From: Pseudoflavonifractor intestinihominis
Lineage (GTDB): Bacteria > Bacillota > Clostridia > Oscillospirales > Oscillospiraceae
DNA: 64,000 nucleotides
Direction: 5' to 3'
Assembly: GCF_040096055.1 (NCBI RefSeq)
Contig: NZ_JBBMFK010000010.1
Location: forward strand, 1 to 64,000
Shown here: positions 56,159-63,880 of the stretch, piece by piece
Layout: every line of letters begins with the position of its first letter
Position numbering within the stretch: position 1 is the first letter of the stretch
Notes under the pieces: generated by a model
What the model was told of the DNA's origin: nothing
The model's input: the letters and a program-made list of their open reading frames with translations, nothing else
Databases searched by the model: none
Translations under genes and position numbers: made by a program

Positions 56159-56867
56159 AAATCTGTCCAAGTCCTTTGGCGACCACCTGGTCCTGGACAA
56201 CATCACCGAGCACATCGAGCAGGGGGAGAAAGTGGTTATCATCGGGCCTTCCGGCTCGGGCAAGTCCACCTTCCTCCGCTGCCTGAACCTGCTGGAGACC
56301 CCCACCAGCGGCACCATCACCTTTGAGGGCACGGAGATCACCTCCCCCAAGACCAACATCGACCTGATGCGCCGTCAGATGGGCATGGTGTTCCAGCACT
56401 TCAACCTGTTCCCCAACATGACCATTCGGAAGAACATCACCCTGGCCCCGGTGCGCACCAAGCTGATGGGCCAGGCCGAGGCCGACGACATCGCCACTAC
56501 GTTTCTCAAGCGGGTGGGCCTGTCGGAAAAGGCGGACGCCTATCCCGCCCAGCTCTCCGGCGGCCAGAAGCAGCGTATCGCCATTGTGCGGGCCCTGGCC
56601 ATGAAGCCCAAGGTGATGCTCTTCGACGAGCCCACCTCCGCCCTGGACCCCGAGATGGTGGGCGAGGTGCTGGACGTGATGAAGGAGCTGGCCGACGAGG
56701 GCATGACCATGGTGGTGGTCACCCACGAGATGGGCTTTGCCCGTGAGGTGGGCAGCCGGGTGCTGTTCATGGACGGCGGCCACATCCTGGAGCAGAACGA
56801 GCCCCACGCCTTTTTCGCCCATCCCAAAGAGCAGCGCACCATCGACTTCCTGTCCAAGGTGCTGTAA
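56145..56867 (+). CDS. Polar amino acid ABC transporter ATP-binding protein
   Basis: 240 residues (GlnQ/ArtP group). Walker A IIGPSGSGKSTFLRCLN, Q-loop GMVFQHFNLFPNMT, signature AQLSGGQKQRIAIVRALAMKPKVMLFDEPTSALDPEM with Walker B, and H-loop VVVTHEMGFAREV. Energises the permease encoded just upstream. The GTG at 56145 lies inside the permease end and has GGAGG 10 bases before it. Closed by a strong terminator. Confidence 0.95.
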   Translation: MIDVKNLSKSFGDHLVLDNITEHIEQGEKVVIIGPSGSGKSTFLRCLNLLETPTSGTITFEGTEITSPKTNIDLMRRQMGMVFQHFNLFPNMTIRKNITLAPVRTKLMGQAEADDIATTFLKRVGLSEKADAYPAQLSGGQKQRIAIVRALAMKPKVMLFDEPTSALDPEMVGEVLDVMKELADEGMTMVVVTHEMGFAREVGSRVLFMDGGHILEQNEPHAFFAHPKEQRTIDFLSKVL

Positions 56868-56881
56868 AAGAGCAAAAAATC

Positions 56882-56920
56882 GTCCCGCAGGAGAGACAAC
56901 CTCTTCTGCGGGACTTTTTT
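56882..56920 (+). terminator. Terminator of the amino-acid ABC operon
   Basis: 14 pairs GTCCCGCAGGAGAG (56882-56895) with 56901-56914 (one G-U), loop ACAAC, then TTTTTT. Confidence 0.92.
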
Positions 56921-56924
56921 ATGC

Positions 56925-57740
56925 TTATTTGTGGTTCAGGTTGCACTCGGCGCCGGCGGGGCAGGCGGGCCACAGGCCGGCCGCCTTCCGCATGGGCTCC
57001 AGGGCCAGGCGGTTGAACAGGGCCACGCACCGGCCGATGGCCACCATGGCCACCAGGGTGCCCACGCCGATGCCCACCACGTGGCCGGCAGCCAGCAGGC
57101 ACAGAGACACCGACACAATGACACAGGCCACATCCACTGTGTTCTTGCCCAGGCCCAGGCCCTTGCCCATGGCCACACCGGCCGCGCGGGCCATGCCGTC
57201 GGGCGGGCTGGTCACCAGGTCCATGGCCACGATCATGGCCGCTCCCACGCCGGTGCACACCACGGAGCCGGCCAGCAGGACGATCTTCTGCCACAGGGCG
57301 GGGGTGTCCAGCCCCAGCGGCACCGCCAGGCGGTCAAAGGCGCCGGTGAAGAAGTTGAGCATAAAGCTGAACACCAGGGAGAAGGGGATCTCCAGCAGGT
57401 CCAGCTTGCGGGTGCGCCTGCCCTGAAGGATGAACTGCACGGTCATAAAGACCATGTACACCCCCATGGTGGCCACGCCGAAGTCGATGTTCCAGATCTC
57501 CGAGATGGCGTAGGCAGGGGAGATGATGGGGGACACGCCCAGCTGGGCCCGGGTACTCAGGGTATTGCCTACGGCCAGGATCAGAACGCCCAGCAGGTAG
57601 ATCCCCATCCGCCGGGCCATAGCGCCGGTGAGGACGGCGCTTCTCCGCCTTACACCGGCGTCAGCACTGACCAGGACCTCCGCCTCCAGCTGGGGCGCGC
57701 TGCAAACTTCAGCGGATTCCGCCATCACGTAACTTCCCAT
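56925..57740 (-). CDS. YczE/YyaS-type integral membrane protein
   Basis: 271 residues. A 45-residue hydrophilic N-terminus is followed by five to six membrane helices: YLLGVLILAVGNTLSTRAQLGVSPIISPAYAISEIW is the family's signature first segment, and MDLVTSPPDGMARAAGVAMGKGLGLGKNTVDVACV matches the central loop. Start at the ATG 57740 (AAGGAGAGG upstream); a TTG at 57746 is possible. Related to the product of 23722-24405 but distant. Function unknown. Confidence 0.78.
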   Translation of the reverse strand: MGSYVMAESAEVCSAPQLEAEVLVSADAGVRRRSAVLTGAMARRMGIYLLGVLILAVGNTLSTRAQLGVSPIISPAYAISEIWNIDFGVATMGVYMVFMTVQFILQGRRTRKLDLLEIPFSLVFSFMLNFFTGAFDRLAVPLGLDTPALWQKIVLLAGSVVCTGVGAAMIVAMDLVTSPPDGMARAAGVAMGKGLGLGKNTVDVACVIVSVSLCLLAAGHVVGIGVGTLVAMVAIGRCVALFNRLALEPMRKAAGLWPACPAGAECNLNHK

Positions 57741-57833
57741 GTTCAACGCCTCTCCTTCGTTAAAAATGATGGGGCAGATCCCGCACGGCGGGTGAATGTT
57801 GATACCGTTTTATTCTTATCTGTCCTCGCTTTA

Positions 57834-57861
57834 AGTATAACTGTCTCTCCGGAGAAGTCAA
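57834..57861 (-). promoter_or_regulatory. Promoter of the YczE-like gene with palindromic spacer
   Basis: Minus strand TTGACT (57856-57861), 16-bp spacer, TATACT (57834-57839). The spacer holds the perfect palindrome TCTCCGGAGA (57846-57855). The A/T-rich 57862-57960 shows no gene. Confidence 0.6.
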
Positions 57862-57964
57862 TAGTTTTGAAATAAGTTTATTTTTTAACCGTATATTGCG
57901 AAAAATAAGACAATATAGGTCAAAAAAGTAACATACACGATAGATATTTCACAAACGAAAAAGC

Positions 57965-58016
57965 CCGGCCGGAGCACCGGCCGGAATGCAAAAAAAGGGC
58001 GGCCTGACGGCCGCCC
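57965..58016 (-). terminator. Tandem terminators after fakA
   Basis: First GGGCGGCC (57997-58004)/GGCCGCCC (58009-58016) with a minus-strand run of seven T (57990-57996), then a second stem CCGGCCGG (57965-57972)/(57977-57984) with TTTTTCG beyond. Confidence 0.85.
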
Positions 58017-58038
58017 CTTTGGCGCTGTATCTGGAATC

Positions 58039-59694
58039 TTATTCGGCGGAGATCATGTAGTAGTACACGGGCTGACCGCCGGCCAGGAGGGTGATTTCCG
58101 CCTTGGGGCAGGCCTCCTGGAAAATGGCCAGCGCCTTCTGGGCGTCGGCCTCCTGGACGTCCTCGCCGTAGAACACGGTGATGAACTCGGCGTCCTGCTG
58201 GGGCTGGGCCTCAGCCAGGCGGCGGAGCAGGGCATAGATGTCCTGATCGGTGCCGAAGAGCTGGTGCTCGGCCAGGGCCAGATAGTCGCCCTGCTTGATG
58301 GCAAAGCCGTCAAAGTCGGAGTCCCGGGCGGCATAGGTGATCTCAGAGGTGCTCACCCGCTTGAGGGCCTCGGACATGGCCTCGGTGTTCTCCTCCACGG
58401 AGCTGTCCGGGTCAAAGGCCAGCATGGCGGAGATGCCCTGGGGCACGGTCTTGCTGGGCAGGACCACCACCTGCTTGCCCTCCACCAGGCGGATGCACTG
58501 CTCCGCGGCCATGATGATGTTCTTGTTGTTGGGCAGGACAAAGACCACCTCGGCGGGGGTCTTGTCGATCTCACGCATGATGTCCTCGGTGGAGGGGTTC
58601 ATGGTCTGGCCGCCGCTGATGATGCCGTCGGCGCCCAGGTCACGGAACACCGCCGACACGCCCTCGCCGGCGCACACGGCCACAAAGCCGTAGGGCTTCT
58701 CCGGCGCGGCCACCTTGTGCTCCTCCTGGGCAGGGGCAGCCTGGGCGGCCTCCTCCAGGATCTCGCTGTGCTGGTTGCGCATGTTCTCGATCTTCACGGT
58801 CTGGAGGGCGCCGTAGGTCAGGGCCTCCTCCAGCACCTTGCCGGGGTGGTTGGTGTGGACGTGGACCTTGATGATGTCGTCGTCCTCCACCAGCACCAGG
58901 GAGTCGCCCAGGGCGTTGAGGAAGCCCCGGAGGGCCTCCGGGTCCTTCTTCTTGTTGTCCCGGGCGCAGATGAACTCGGTGCAGTAGCCGAACTTGATCT
59001 CCTCGGTGGAGAAGCTCTCAAAGTCGGCCCGGTCCTTGGGGGCGGCGGGGGCGTTCTCATCGCCGCTCTCGGGCATGGGCTCGCCACGCAGCTCGTCCAG
59101 CATGCCCTGGAGGATCACCAGGAAGCCCTTGCCGCCGGCGTCCACCACGCCGGCCTTCTTGAGCACCGGGTTCTGGTTGATGGTGTTGTCCAGGGCGATG
59201 TGGCCCTCCTCGATGGCGGCCTGGAGGACGCCCTCCACGCTGTTGTTCTCCCGGGCGGTGGCGGCGGCCTGAGCGGCGGCCAGGCGGGAGACGGTGAGGA
59301 TGGTGCCCTCGGCGGGCTTCATGACCGCCTTGTAGGCGGCGGCCACACCCCAGTCCAGGGCCACGGCCAGGTCCCGGCCGTCGATGGTCTCCTTGTCCTT
59401 CACGGCCTTGGAGAATCCCCGGAACAGCAGGGACAGAATCACGCCGGAGTTGCCCCGGGCGCCCCGCAGCAGGGCGGAGGCGTTCATGGCGGCGGCCTCG
59501 CCCACGGTGGTGGCGGCCTTCTTCTTCATCTCCGCCGCGGCGGTGGAGATGGTCAGGGACATATTGGTGCCGGTGTCGCCATCAGGCACAGGGAAAACGT
59601 TGAGCTCGTTGATCTCCTGTTTGCGTGAATTGATGGAGGCCGCGGCGTGAATCACCATCCGCTGAAACGACGCCCCGTCAATGGTATCTCTCAT
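58039..59694 (-). CDS. fakA: DAK2/YloV-type fatty acid kinase
   Basis: 551 residues. The N-terminal DhaL-like kinase domain shows NVFPVPDGDTGTNMSLTISTAA (nucleotide and Mg site) and LLRGARGNSGVILSLLFRGF. The middle domain has DAGGKGFLVILQGMLDELRG, and YCTEFICARDNKKKDPEALRGFLNALGDSLVLVEDDDIIKVHVHTNHPG is the DAK1_2 part. The C-terminal FakB-contact domain ends with EITLLAGGQPVYYYMISAE. FakA phosphorylates fatty acids bound to FakB/DegV. The ATG at 59694 is 9 bases from AAAGGA. Upstream neighbour yloU is the standard partner. Confidence 0.93.
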   Translation of the reverse strand: MRDTIDGASFQRMVIHAAASINSRKQEINELNVFPVPDGDTGTNMSLTISTAAAEMKKKAATTVGEAAAMNASALLRGARGNSGVILSLLFRGFSKAVKDKETIDGRDLAVALDWGVAAAYKAVMKPAEGTILTVSRLAAAQAAATARENNSVEGVLQAAIEEGHIALDNTINQNPVLKKAGVVDAGGKGFLVILQGMLDELRGEPMPESGDENAPAAPKDRADFESFSTEEIKFGYCTEFICARDNKKKDPEALRGFLNALGDSLVLVEDDDIIKVHVHTNHPGKVLEEALTYGALQTVKIENMRNQHSEILEEAAQAAPAQEEHKVAAPEKPYGFVAVCAGEGVSAVFRDLGADGIISGGQTMNPSTEDIMREIDKTPAEVVFVLPNNKNIIMAAEQCIRLVEGKQVVVLPSKTVPQGISAMLAFDPDSSVEENTEAMSEALKRVSTSEITYAARDSDFDGFAIKQGDYLALAEHQLFGTDQDIYALLRRLAEAQPQQDAEFITVFYGEDVQEADAQKALAIFQEACPKAEITLLAGGQPVYYYMISAE

Positions 59695-59737
59695 GTCGAT
59701 GTTCCTTTCTGTCATACATGTCCGGCGGAGCGGGTGC

Positions 59738-60088
59738 TCAGCCGATCACCATGGAATCAATGTAGACGTCCACGTTGCGGACCTCCACGCCGGTGGTGCG
59801 GCTGACCACGTACTTGACCTCGCTCATGATGGAGCGGGACACAGCCGTCAGGTTGACGCCGTTGTCCACGATGATATGGAGCTCGATGGAGACAGTGGAG
59901 TCGTCGTGATAGCGGACCTTGACGCCCTTGGCCATAGATTCTCTGCGCAGCAGATGGACCAGCCCGTCGGTGGTGGAGCGCACGGCCATGCCCTTGACGC
60001 CGTAGCAATTGGTGGCGGCGGCGCCGGTGATGTTGCTGAACACATCGCTGCTGATGCGTATCTCGCCCTTCTCGGTCTGCAGCTTCAT
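59738..60088 (-). CDS. yloU: Asp23/Gls24 family protein (YloU)
   Basis: 116 residues. GEIRISSDVFSNITGAAATNCYGVKGMAVRS, then DSTVSIELHIIVDNGVNLTAVSRSIMSEVKYVVSRTTGVEVRNVDVYIDSMVI is the complete Asp23 domain. The yloU-fakA pair is conserved across Firmicutes, usually downstream of rpmB. Role unclear; linked to envelope and lipid homeostasis. AAAGGAAGG precedes the ATG. Confidence 0.92.
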   Translation of the reverse strand: MKLQTEKGEIRISSDVFSNITGAAATNCYGVKGMAVRSTTDGLVHLLRRESMAKGVKVRYHDDSTVSIELHIIVDNGVNLTAVSRSIMSEVKYVVSRTTGVEVRNVDVYIDSMVIG

Positions 60089-60155
60089 GGGGATCCTTCC
60101 TTTCTATGGGGAATGACTGCCGTGAGGCAGCTGGTTTCTTCTCATTCGTTCCTAT

Positions 60156-60184
60156 ATTTTATTCTATTTCTGTCCAAAATACAA
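60156..60184 (-). promoter_or_regulatory. Promoter of yloU-fakA
   Basis: Minus strand TTGTAT (60179-60184), 17-bp spacer, TAAAAT (60156-60161). Confidence 0.55.
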
Positions 60185-60206
60185 GGGAAAAAGTTTGTAC
60201 AGGTCA

Positions 60207-60235
60207 TTGTAATTTGGCCAAAAAACGTGTACACT
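60207..60235 (+). promoter_or_regulatory. Promoter of the small membrane protein gene
   Basis: TTGTAA (60207-60212), 17-bp spacer, TACACT (60230-60235), divergent from the yloU promoter 25 bp away. Confidence 0.6.
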
Positions 60236-60268
60236 ATTACCATCATTTCATAACAGGAGGCGACAGAC

Positions 60269-60463
60269 ATGAGAAAGGTCGTCCAATTCGTGCTGAAACT
60301 GGTGGCTGTGTGCATGGTAGTGGCCGCCGCTGCCTGCTGCGTCATCGCCTATTGGGACAAGATTTCCGCGTTTTTGGGCTGTGCCCGGGACAAAATCGCC
60401 GAAAAGAGGGCCTGCTGCTGCCACTCTGAGTACGACGACTACGCCGACTGGGACGAGGAGTAA
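60269..60463 (+). CDS. Small single-span membrane protein, unknown function
   Basis: 64 residues. One hydrophobic helix (FVLKLVAVCMVVAAAACCVIAYW, about residues 7-29), a short amphipathic stretch DKISAFLGCARDKIAEKR, a Cys-rich CCCH and an acidic tail EYDDYADWDEE. It is a real gene: AGGAGG 8 bases before the ATG, its own promoter and an 18-bp terminator right after. I do not recognise the family; similar short proteins of this layout occur next to yloU in clostridia, I believe, but this is unverified. Cys and acid residues could bind metal. Confidence 0.75.
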   Translation: MRKVVQFVLKLVAVCMVVAAAACCVIAYWDKISAFLGCARDKIAEKRACCCHSEYDDYADWDEE

Positions 60464-60469
60464 CATGTA

Positions 60470-60510
60470 AAAACCGGGGACCGGAGCGGGCTGCTCCGGT
60501 CCCCGGTTTT
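60470..60510. terminator. Bidirectional terminator
   Basis: A perfect 18-bp stem AAAACCGGGGACCGGAGC (60470-60487) with 60493-60510 and loop GGGCT, with TTTT on both strands. It serves the small membrane protein gene and the convergent DNA-repair operon. Confidence 0.95.
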
Positions 60511-60513
60511 GTG

Positions 60514-61326
60514 TTATGGGCCGCCCGCTCCGCTGGGCAGGGCGGCTGACTCCTCCGGCGGGTCGGTCTGGAACTCCGTCATGCAGCCCCAGTACCGCTT
60601 GGGCATGTGGGTCATGCGGCAGCGGGGGTTGTACCGGCCCTCAATGGCCACCGTGTCGTAAAACCGCCGCCACAGGGCCCGCCAGTCCCGCTCGCTCCTG
60701 TCCGGACCGGCCACCCGGAAGTCCGCCAGGGGGACGATGGCCCACTGCCCCGGCCGGTAGAACAGGGCCTCCCGGTGGGTGCGGTCATAGATGACGAAGG
60801 CCGCCGACGGATACCGGGCGCAGAAGTGGGGCCGCAGCAGGGGCAGCACCCGGTTCTTGGGCTCGATCTCCGCCGTCAGCACCCCGCTCTGGTCGGAAAA
60901 GCGGACAAAGCCCTTGAAAAGATGGGCCTCCCCGGTCAGATAGCGCACCGCCCGGTCCAGGGTAAAGACCCGCTGGTCGGTCAGGTCGTGGAGCACCGAC
61001 GGCCCCCGCTCAAACCCCAGAGCCAGGAAGTCGTACAGGCTCTGTTCCCGGTCGGGCAGGGCGGTGAGAAAGCCGTATGTCACCAGCCGGGCCCCCTGGG
61101 GGGACAGGCGGCGGGGCAGGGAGAGCCGCACCCGCCGGGCGTGGTCCGGGTGGGTGTCCACCGGCCGCTCGGGGTAGAGGGAGAGCTGGGCCTGGCCGGG
61201 GGCGGAGAAGGCCGCCGCCCACTCGTGGTGGACGTAGCTCTCGTAGACGCAGGTGAGGAAGCCGTCAAAGGTGCCGTCGTAGGTGTAGGCCACCTGGGGC
61301 CAGCCCGTCATGTCGTAGTTTCCCAT
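60514..61326 (-). CDS. TIGR03915/DUF4130-type putative DNA metabolism protein
   Basis: 270 residues. VAYTYDGTFDGFLTCVYESY is the N-terminal signature. The middle contains RAVRYLTGEAHLFKGFVRFSD, VLPLLRPHFCARYPSAAFVIYDRTHREALFYR and the C-terminal RRFYDTVAIEGRYNPRCRMTHMPKRYWGCMTEF, all typical of this family. It always occurs with a radical SAM protein of the TIGR03916 type, as here, where the two genes overlap by one base (TAATG). A DNA repair or modification role is suspected, not shown. Confidence 0.88.
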   Translation of the reverse strand: MGNYDMTGWPQVAYTYDGTFDGFLTCVYESYVHHEWAAAFSAPGQAQLSLYPERPVDTHPDHARRVRLSLPRRLSPQGARLVTYGFLTALPDREQSLYDFLALGFERGPSVLHDLTDQRVFTLDRAVRYLTGEAHLFKGFVRFSDQSGVLTAEIEPKNRVLPLLRPHFCARYPSAAFVIYDRTHREALFYRPGQWAIVPLADFRVAGPDRSERDWRALWRRFYDTVAIEGRYNPRCRMTHMPKRYWGCMTEFQTDPPEESAALPSGAGGP

Positions 61327-62591
61327 TATCCCGTCTCCTCAAACAGGCTCAGCTGCTCGGGGGCCTCCCGGGAGAGCATAGGCCGCTCCAGGGCCACCAG
61401 GTGGCGGAGGATGCCGTCCTCCTTCATCCGCAGGCCCTCCGCCGTTTTCCCCGAGCAGGTGAGAAAGTACTGGGCCCGCTTGAGCACCACCCCCAGCTTC
61501 TTGAGCCCCTGGAAGGTGAGGGCCCCCCACCGCCGGGCGGAGAGGATCCGCCGGGCCGAGGTGACGCCGATGCCGGGCACCCGCAGCAGGGCCTCGTAGT
61601 CGGCGGTGTTCACCTCCACGGGGAAAAAGGCCGGGTGGGCCAGGGCCCAGGAGCACTTGGGGTCCACCAGGGGGTTGAAGTTGGGGTGGGCCTCGTCCAG
61701 CAGCTCGCCGGCCTCAAAGTGGTAAAACCGCAGCAGCCAGTCCGCCTGGTAGAGCCGGTGCTCCCGCAGCAGGGGCGGCTTGAAGCCCTGGGGCGCGGGG
61801 AGGAGCTTGCTGTCCGACACCGGCATATAGGCGGAGAAGAACACCCGCTTGAGCCGGTATTTCTTGTACAGCCCCTCGGTGAGTCTCAGAATTTGAAAAT
61901 CTGTCTCCGGCGTGGCCCCCACGATCATCTGGGTGGACTGTCCCGCCGGGGCGAATCTGGGCGCATTCCGGTACACTGCCAGCTCCCCCTTGGAGACGGT
62001 GATGCCGTCCCGGATCTGGGCCATGGGGGTGAGGATGGAGGCCTTGGCCTTGTCGGGAGCCAGCAGGCCCAGGGACTGCTCCGAGGGCAGCTCGATGTTC
62101 ACCGAGAGCCGGTCGGCCAGCAGACCCAGCCGGTGGGTAAGCAGGGGGTCCGCTCCCGGGATGGCCTTGGCGTGGATGTATCCGCCGAAGGCGTACTCCT
62201 GCCGGAGCAGCCGCAGGGTCTCGATCATCAGCTCGGTGGTTTTATCCGGGCTGGCCCACACGGCGGAGGACAAAAACAGGCCCTCAATATAGTTGCGCCG
62301 GTAAAAGCCCATGGTCAGCTCGCACAGCTCCCGGGGCGTGAAGGCCGCCCGGCGCACGTCGTTGGACCGGCGGTTGACGCAGTACTGGCAGTCGTAGATA
62401 CAGCGGTTGGTGAGCAGCACCTTCAGCAGGGAGATGCACCGCCCGTCGGCGGAGAAGGAGTGGCAGCATCCGGCGGCCATGGTGGAGCCCATGGCGCCGG
62501 GCCGGCCCGCCCGGTCCAGCCCGCTGGAGGTGCAGGCGGCGTCATATTTGGCCGCATCGGTGAGTATGGTCAGCTTGTCCATCAGCTCCAT
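61326..62591 (-). CDS. Putative DNA modification/repair radical SAM protein (TIGR03916)
   Basis: 421 residues. Radical SAM cluster motif CIYDCQYC (about 64-71) in NRCIYDCQYCVNRRSNDVRRA. The SAM barrel continues with GLFLSSAVWASPDKTTELMIETL and INIELPSEQS-like elements. The C-terminus has a helix-hairpin-helix DNA-binding motif LLRVPGIGVTSARRILSARRWG. Related to spore-photoproduct-lyase-like and HhH proteins. The ATG at 62591 has GGAGG 8 bases before it. LexA-like boxes overlap its promoter (62614-62658), supporting a DNA damage role. Paired with the TIGR03915 gene. Confidence 0.92.
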   Translation of the reverse strand: MELMDKLTILTDAAKYDAACTSSGLDRAGRPGAMGSTMAAGCCHSFSADGRCISLLKVLLTNRCIYDCQYCVNRRSNDVRRAAFTPRELCELTMGFYRRNYIEGLFLSSAVWASPDKTTELMIETLRLLRQEYAFGGYIHAKAIPGADPLLTHRLGLLADRLSVNIELPSEQSLGLLAPDKAKASILTPMAQIRDGITVSKGELAVYRNAPRFAPAGQSTQMIVGATPETDFQILRLTEGLYKKYRLKRVFFSAYMPVSDSKLLPAPQGFKPPLLREHRLYQADWLLRFYHFEAGELLDEAHPNFNPLVDPKCSWALAHPAFFPVEVNTADYEALLRVPGIGVTSARRILSARRWGALTFQGLKKLGVVLKRAQYFLTCSGKTAEGLRMKEDGILRHLVALERPMLSREAPEQLSLFEETG

Positions 62592-62613
62592 GGCACAGCC
62601 CTCCAAAGTGTAA

Positions 62614-62658
62614 GAACGTTTGTACGAATATTATGACATTAGAACAGATGTTTGTCAA
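62614..62658 (-). promoter_or_regulatory. Radical-SAM operon promoter with LexA-like boxes
   Basis: Minus strand TTGACA (62653-62658), 17-bp spacer, CATAAT (62630-62635). GAACGTTTGTAC (62614-62625) sits over the start of transcription and GAACAGATGTTT (62642-62653) between -35 and -10; each is one base from the Gram-positive LexA core GAACnnnnGTTC. The 327-bp gap 62592-62918 has otherwise only the divergent promoter. Confidence 0.55.
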
Positions 62659-62821
62659 GCATGGAATCGGAATTACCCAGAAAAAGGAAACTGTTCCCGG
62701 CCTTCCTGTTGATTCTGCTATAAATTTCACAAAGCAGGCACGTTTTTTTCCGGAAACAAAGGCATTGTGGTGAAAATGGGAAAAGAGCGCAAGAAAAGTG
62801 AACAAATCTTGTCTAAACTGC

Positions 62822-62850
62822 TTGCGAATCCTGCCGAGTCGCGGTATACT
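62822..62850 (+). promoter_or_regulatory. Promoter of the NusG-II/Gx/ApbE operon
   Basis: TTGCGA (62822-62827), 17-bp spacer, TATACT (62845-62850), about 60 bases before the first gene. Confidence 0.65.
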
Positions 62851-62918
62851 ATTACAGCTCGCTTTGGCGGGTACTTTATCATGCCCAAACAAACATATGC
62901 TTGGAGGACAGCACTTCC

Positions 62919-63302
62919 ATGAAGAAACGCGACATCATCATTATTGTGGCGGTCCTGGTCGTGGCTTTTGCCGCGTTTATGGCAGTCAACCTGTTCCAGT
63001 CCCATGAGAATACTGTAGAGGATTTTGTCTACATCTACGTCAATGACGCGCTCTATGAGGCCGACCCCCTCAGCGAGGATAAGCTGATCGAGATCGACCA
63101 GGGCAACGGCATGGTCAACCACATCCAGATCAAGGACGGCAAGGTGTACATGGCCGACTCCACCTGTGAGAACCAGGACTGCGTGGACCAGGGCACCATG
63201 ACCGAGGAGAACGTGGACACCCGGCCCATGCGCAACTGGATCGTGTGTCTGCCCAACGGCATCTCCATTGAGCTGCGTCTGGCCAGCGAGGAGACCACGT
63301 GA
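62919..63302 (+). CDS. NusG domain II-containing exported protein
   Basis: 127 residues. An N-terminal membrane anchor (DIIIIVAVLVVAFAAFMAVNLF) and then the NusG-II fold: VYIYVNDALYEADPLSEDKLIEIDQGNGMVNHIQIKDGKVYMADSTCENQDCVDQG, with the typical C-x4-C pair, and RNWIVCLPNGISIEL. Such proteins precede Gx-transporter and ApbE genes in many clostridia, suggesting a part in membrane flavin or redox (Rnf-like) assembly. GGAGGA precedes the ATG. The end overlaps the next gene by GTGA. Confidence 0.9.
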   Translation: MKKRDIIIIVAVLVVAFAAFMAVNLFQSHENTVEDFVYIYVNDALYEADPLSEDKLIEIDQGNGMVNHIQIKDGKVYMADSTCENQDCVDQGTMTEENVDTRPMRNWIVCLPNGISIELRLASEETT

Positions 63303-63880
63303 GCCGGCGGGGGAGCCATCAGGCGGTCCGCTGGCTGACCCGCATGGCCCTGCTGACGGCGGTGGCGGTGGTGCTGGGCTATATTGAGCACCTGATCCCC
63401 ATGCCCGGCGGCATCCCCGGCATCAAGCTGGGTCTGGCCAACACGGTGCTGCTCTATGCCATCTACCTGCTGGACTCCAGAAGCGCCTGGCTGCTTATGA
63501 TTTTGAAGGTGGGCCTGTCCGGCCTGATGTACGGCGGCGTGTCCGCCATGATGTTCAGCTTCGGCGGCGGACTGTGCAGCCTGGTGATGATGCTGCTGGT
63601 CAAGAAGCTGGGCGGCAGCGGCGTGTCCATCATCGGCGTGTCCGTGGTGGGCGCCGTGTTCCACAACGTGGGCCAGACCGCCGTGGCCGCGTTCATGGTC
63701 AATACCGCCGCGCTCATGGGCTATGTGCCCTTCCTGCTGGTGGCCGCCGTGGTCACCGGCGTCCTCACCGGCATTGCGGGCAAGTACGCCATCCAGGGGC
63801 TCAAGGCCTCGGGGATGGAGCACGTGTCCATGCCGGGCAAGGAACCCAAACAGGATCACCCCCAGGAGGAACATAAATGA
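63299..63880 (+). CDS. Gx transporter family protein (HepA/heptaprenyl diphosphate synthase component I-like)
   Basis: 193-residue membrane protein with five to six helices. LTRMALLTAVAVVLGYIEHLIPMPGGIPGIKLGLANTVLLYAIYLLDSRSAW is the signature of the family, and HNVGQTAVAAFMVN follows. It resembles ECF S-components; a substrate such as a quinone, flavin or isoprenoid precursor is speculative. The GTG start overlaps the upstream stop; the gene overlaps the next start by ATGA. Confidence 0.87.
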   Translation: MSRRGSHQAVRWLTRMALLTAVAVVLGYIEHLIPMPGGIPGIKLGLANTVLLYAIYLLDSRSAWLLMILKVGLSGLMYGGVSAMMFSFGGGLCSLVMMLLVKKLGGSGVSIIGVSVVGAVFHNVGQTAVAAFMVNTAALMGYVPFLLVAAVVTGVLTGIAGKYAIQGLKASGMEHVSMPGKEPKQDHPQEEHK

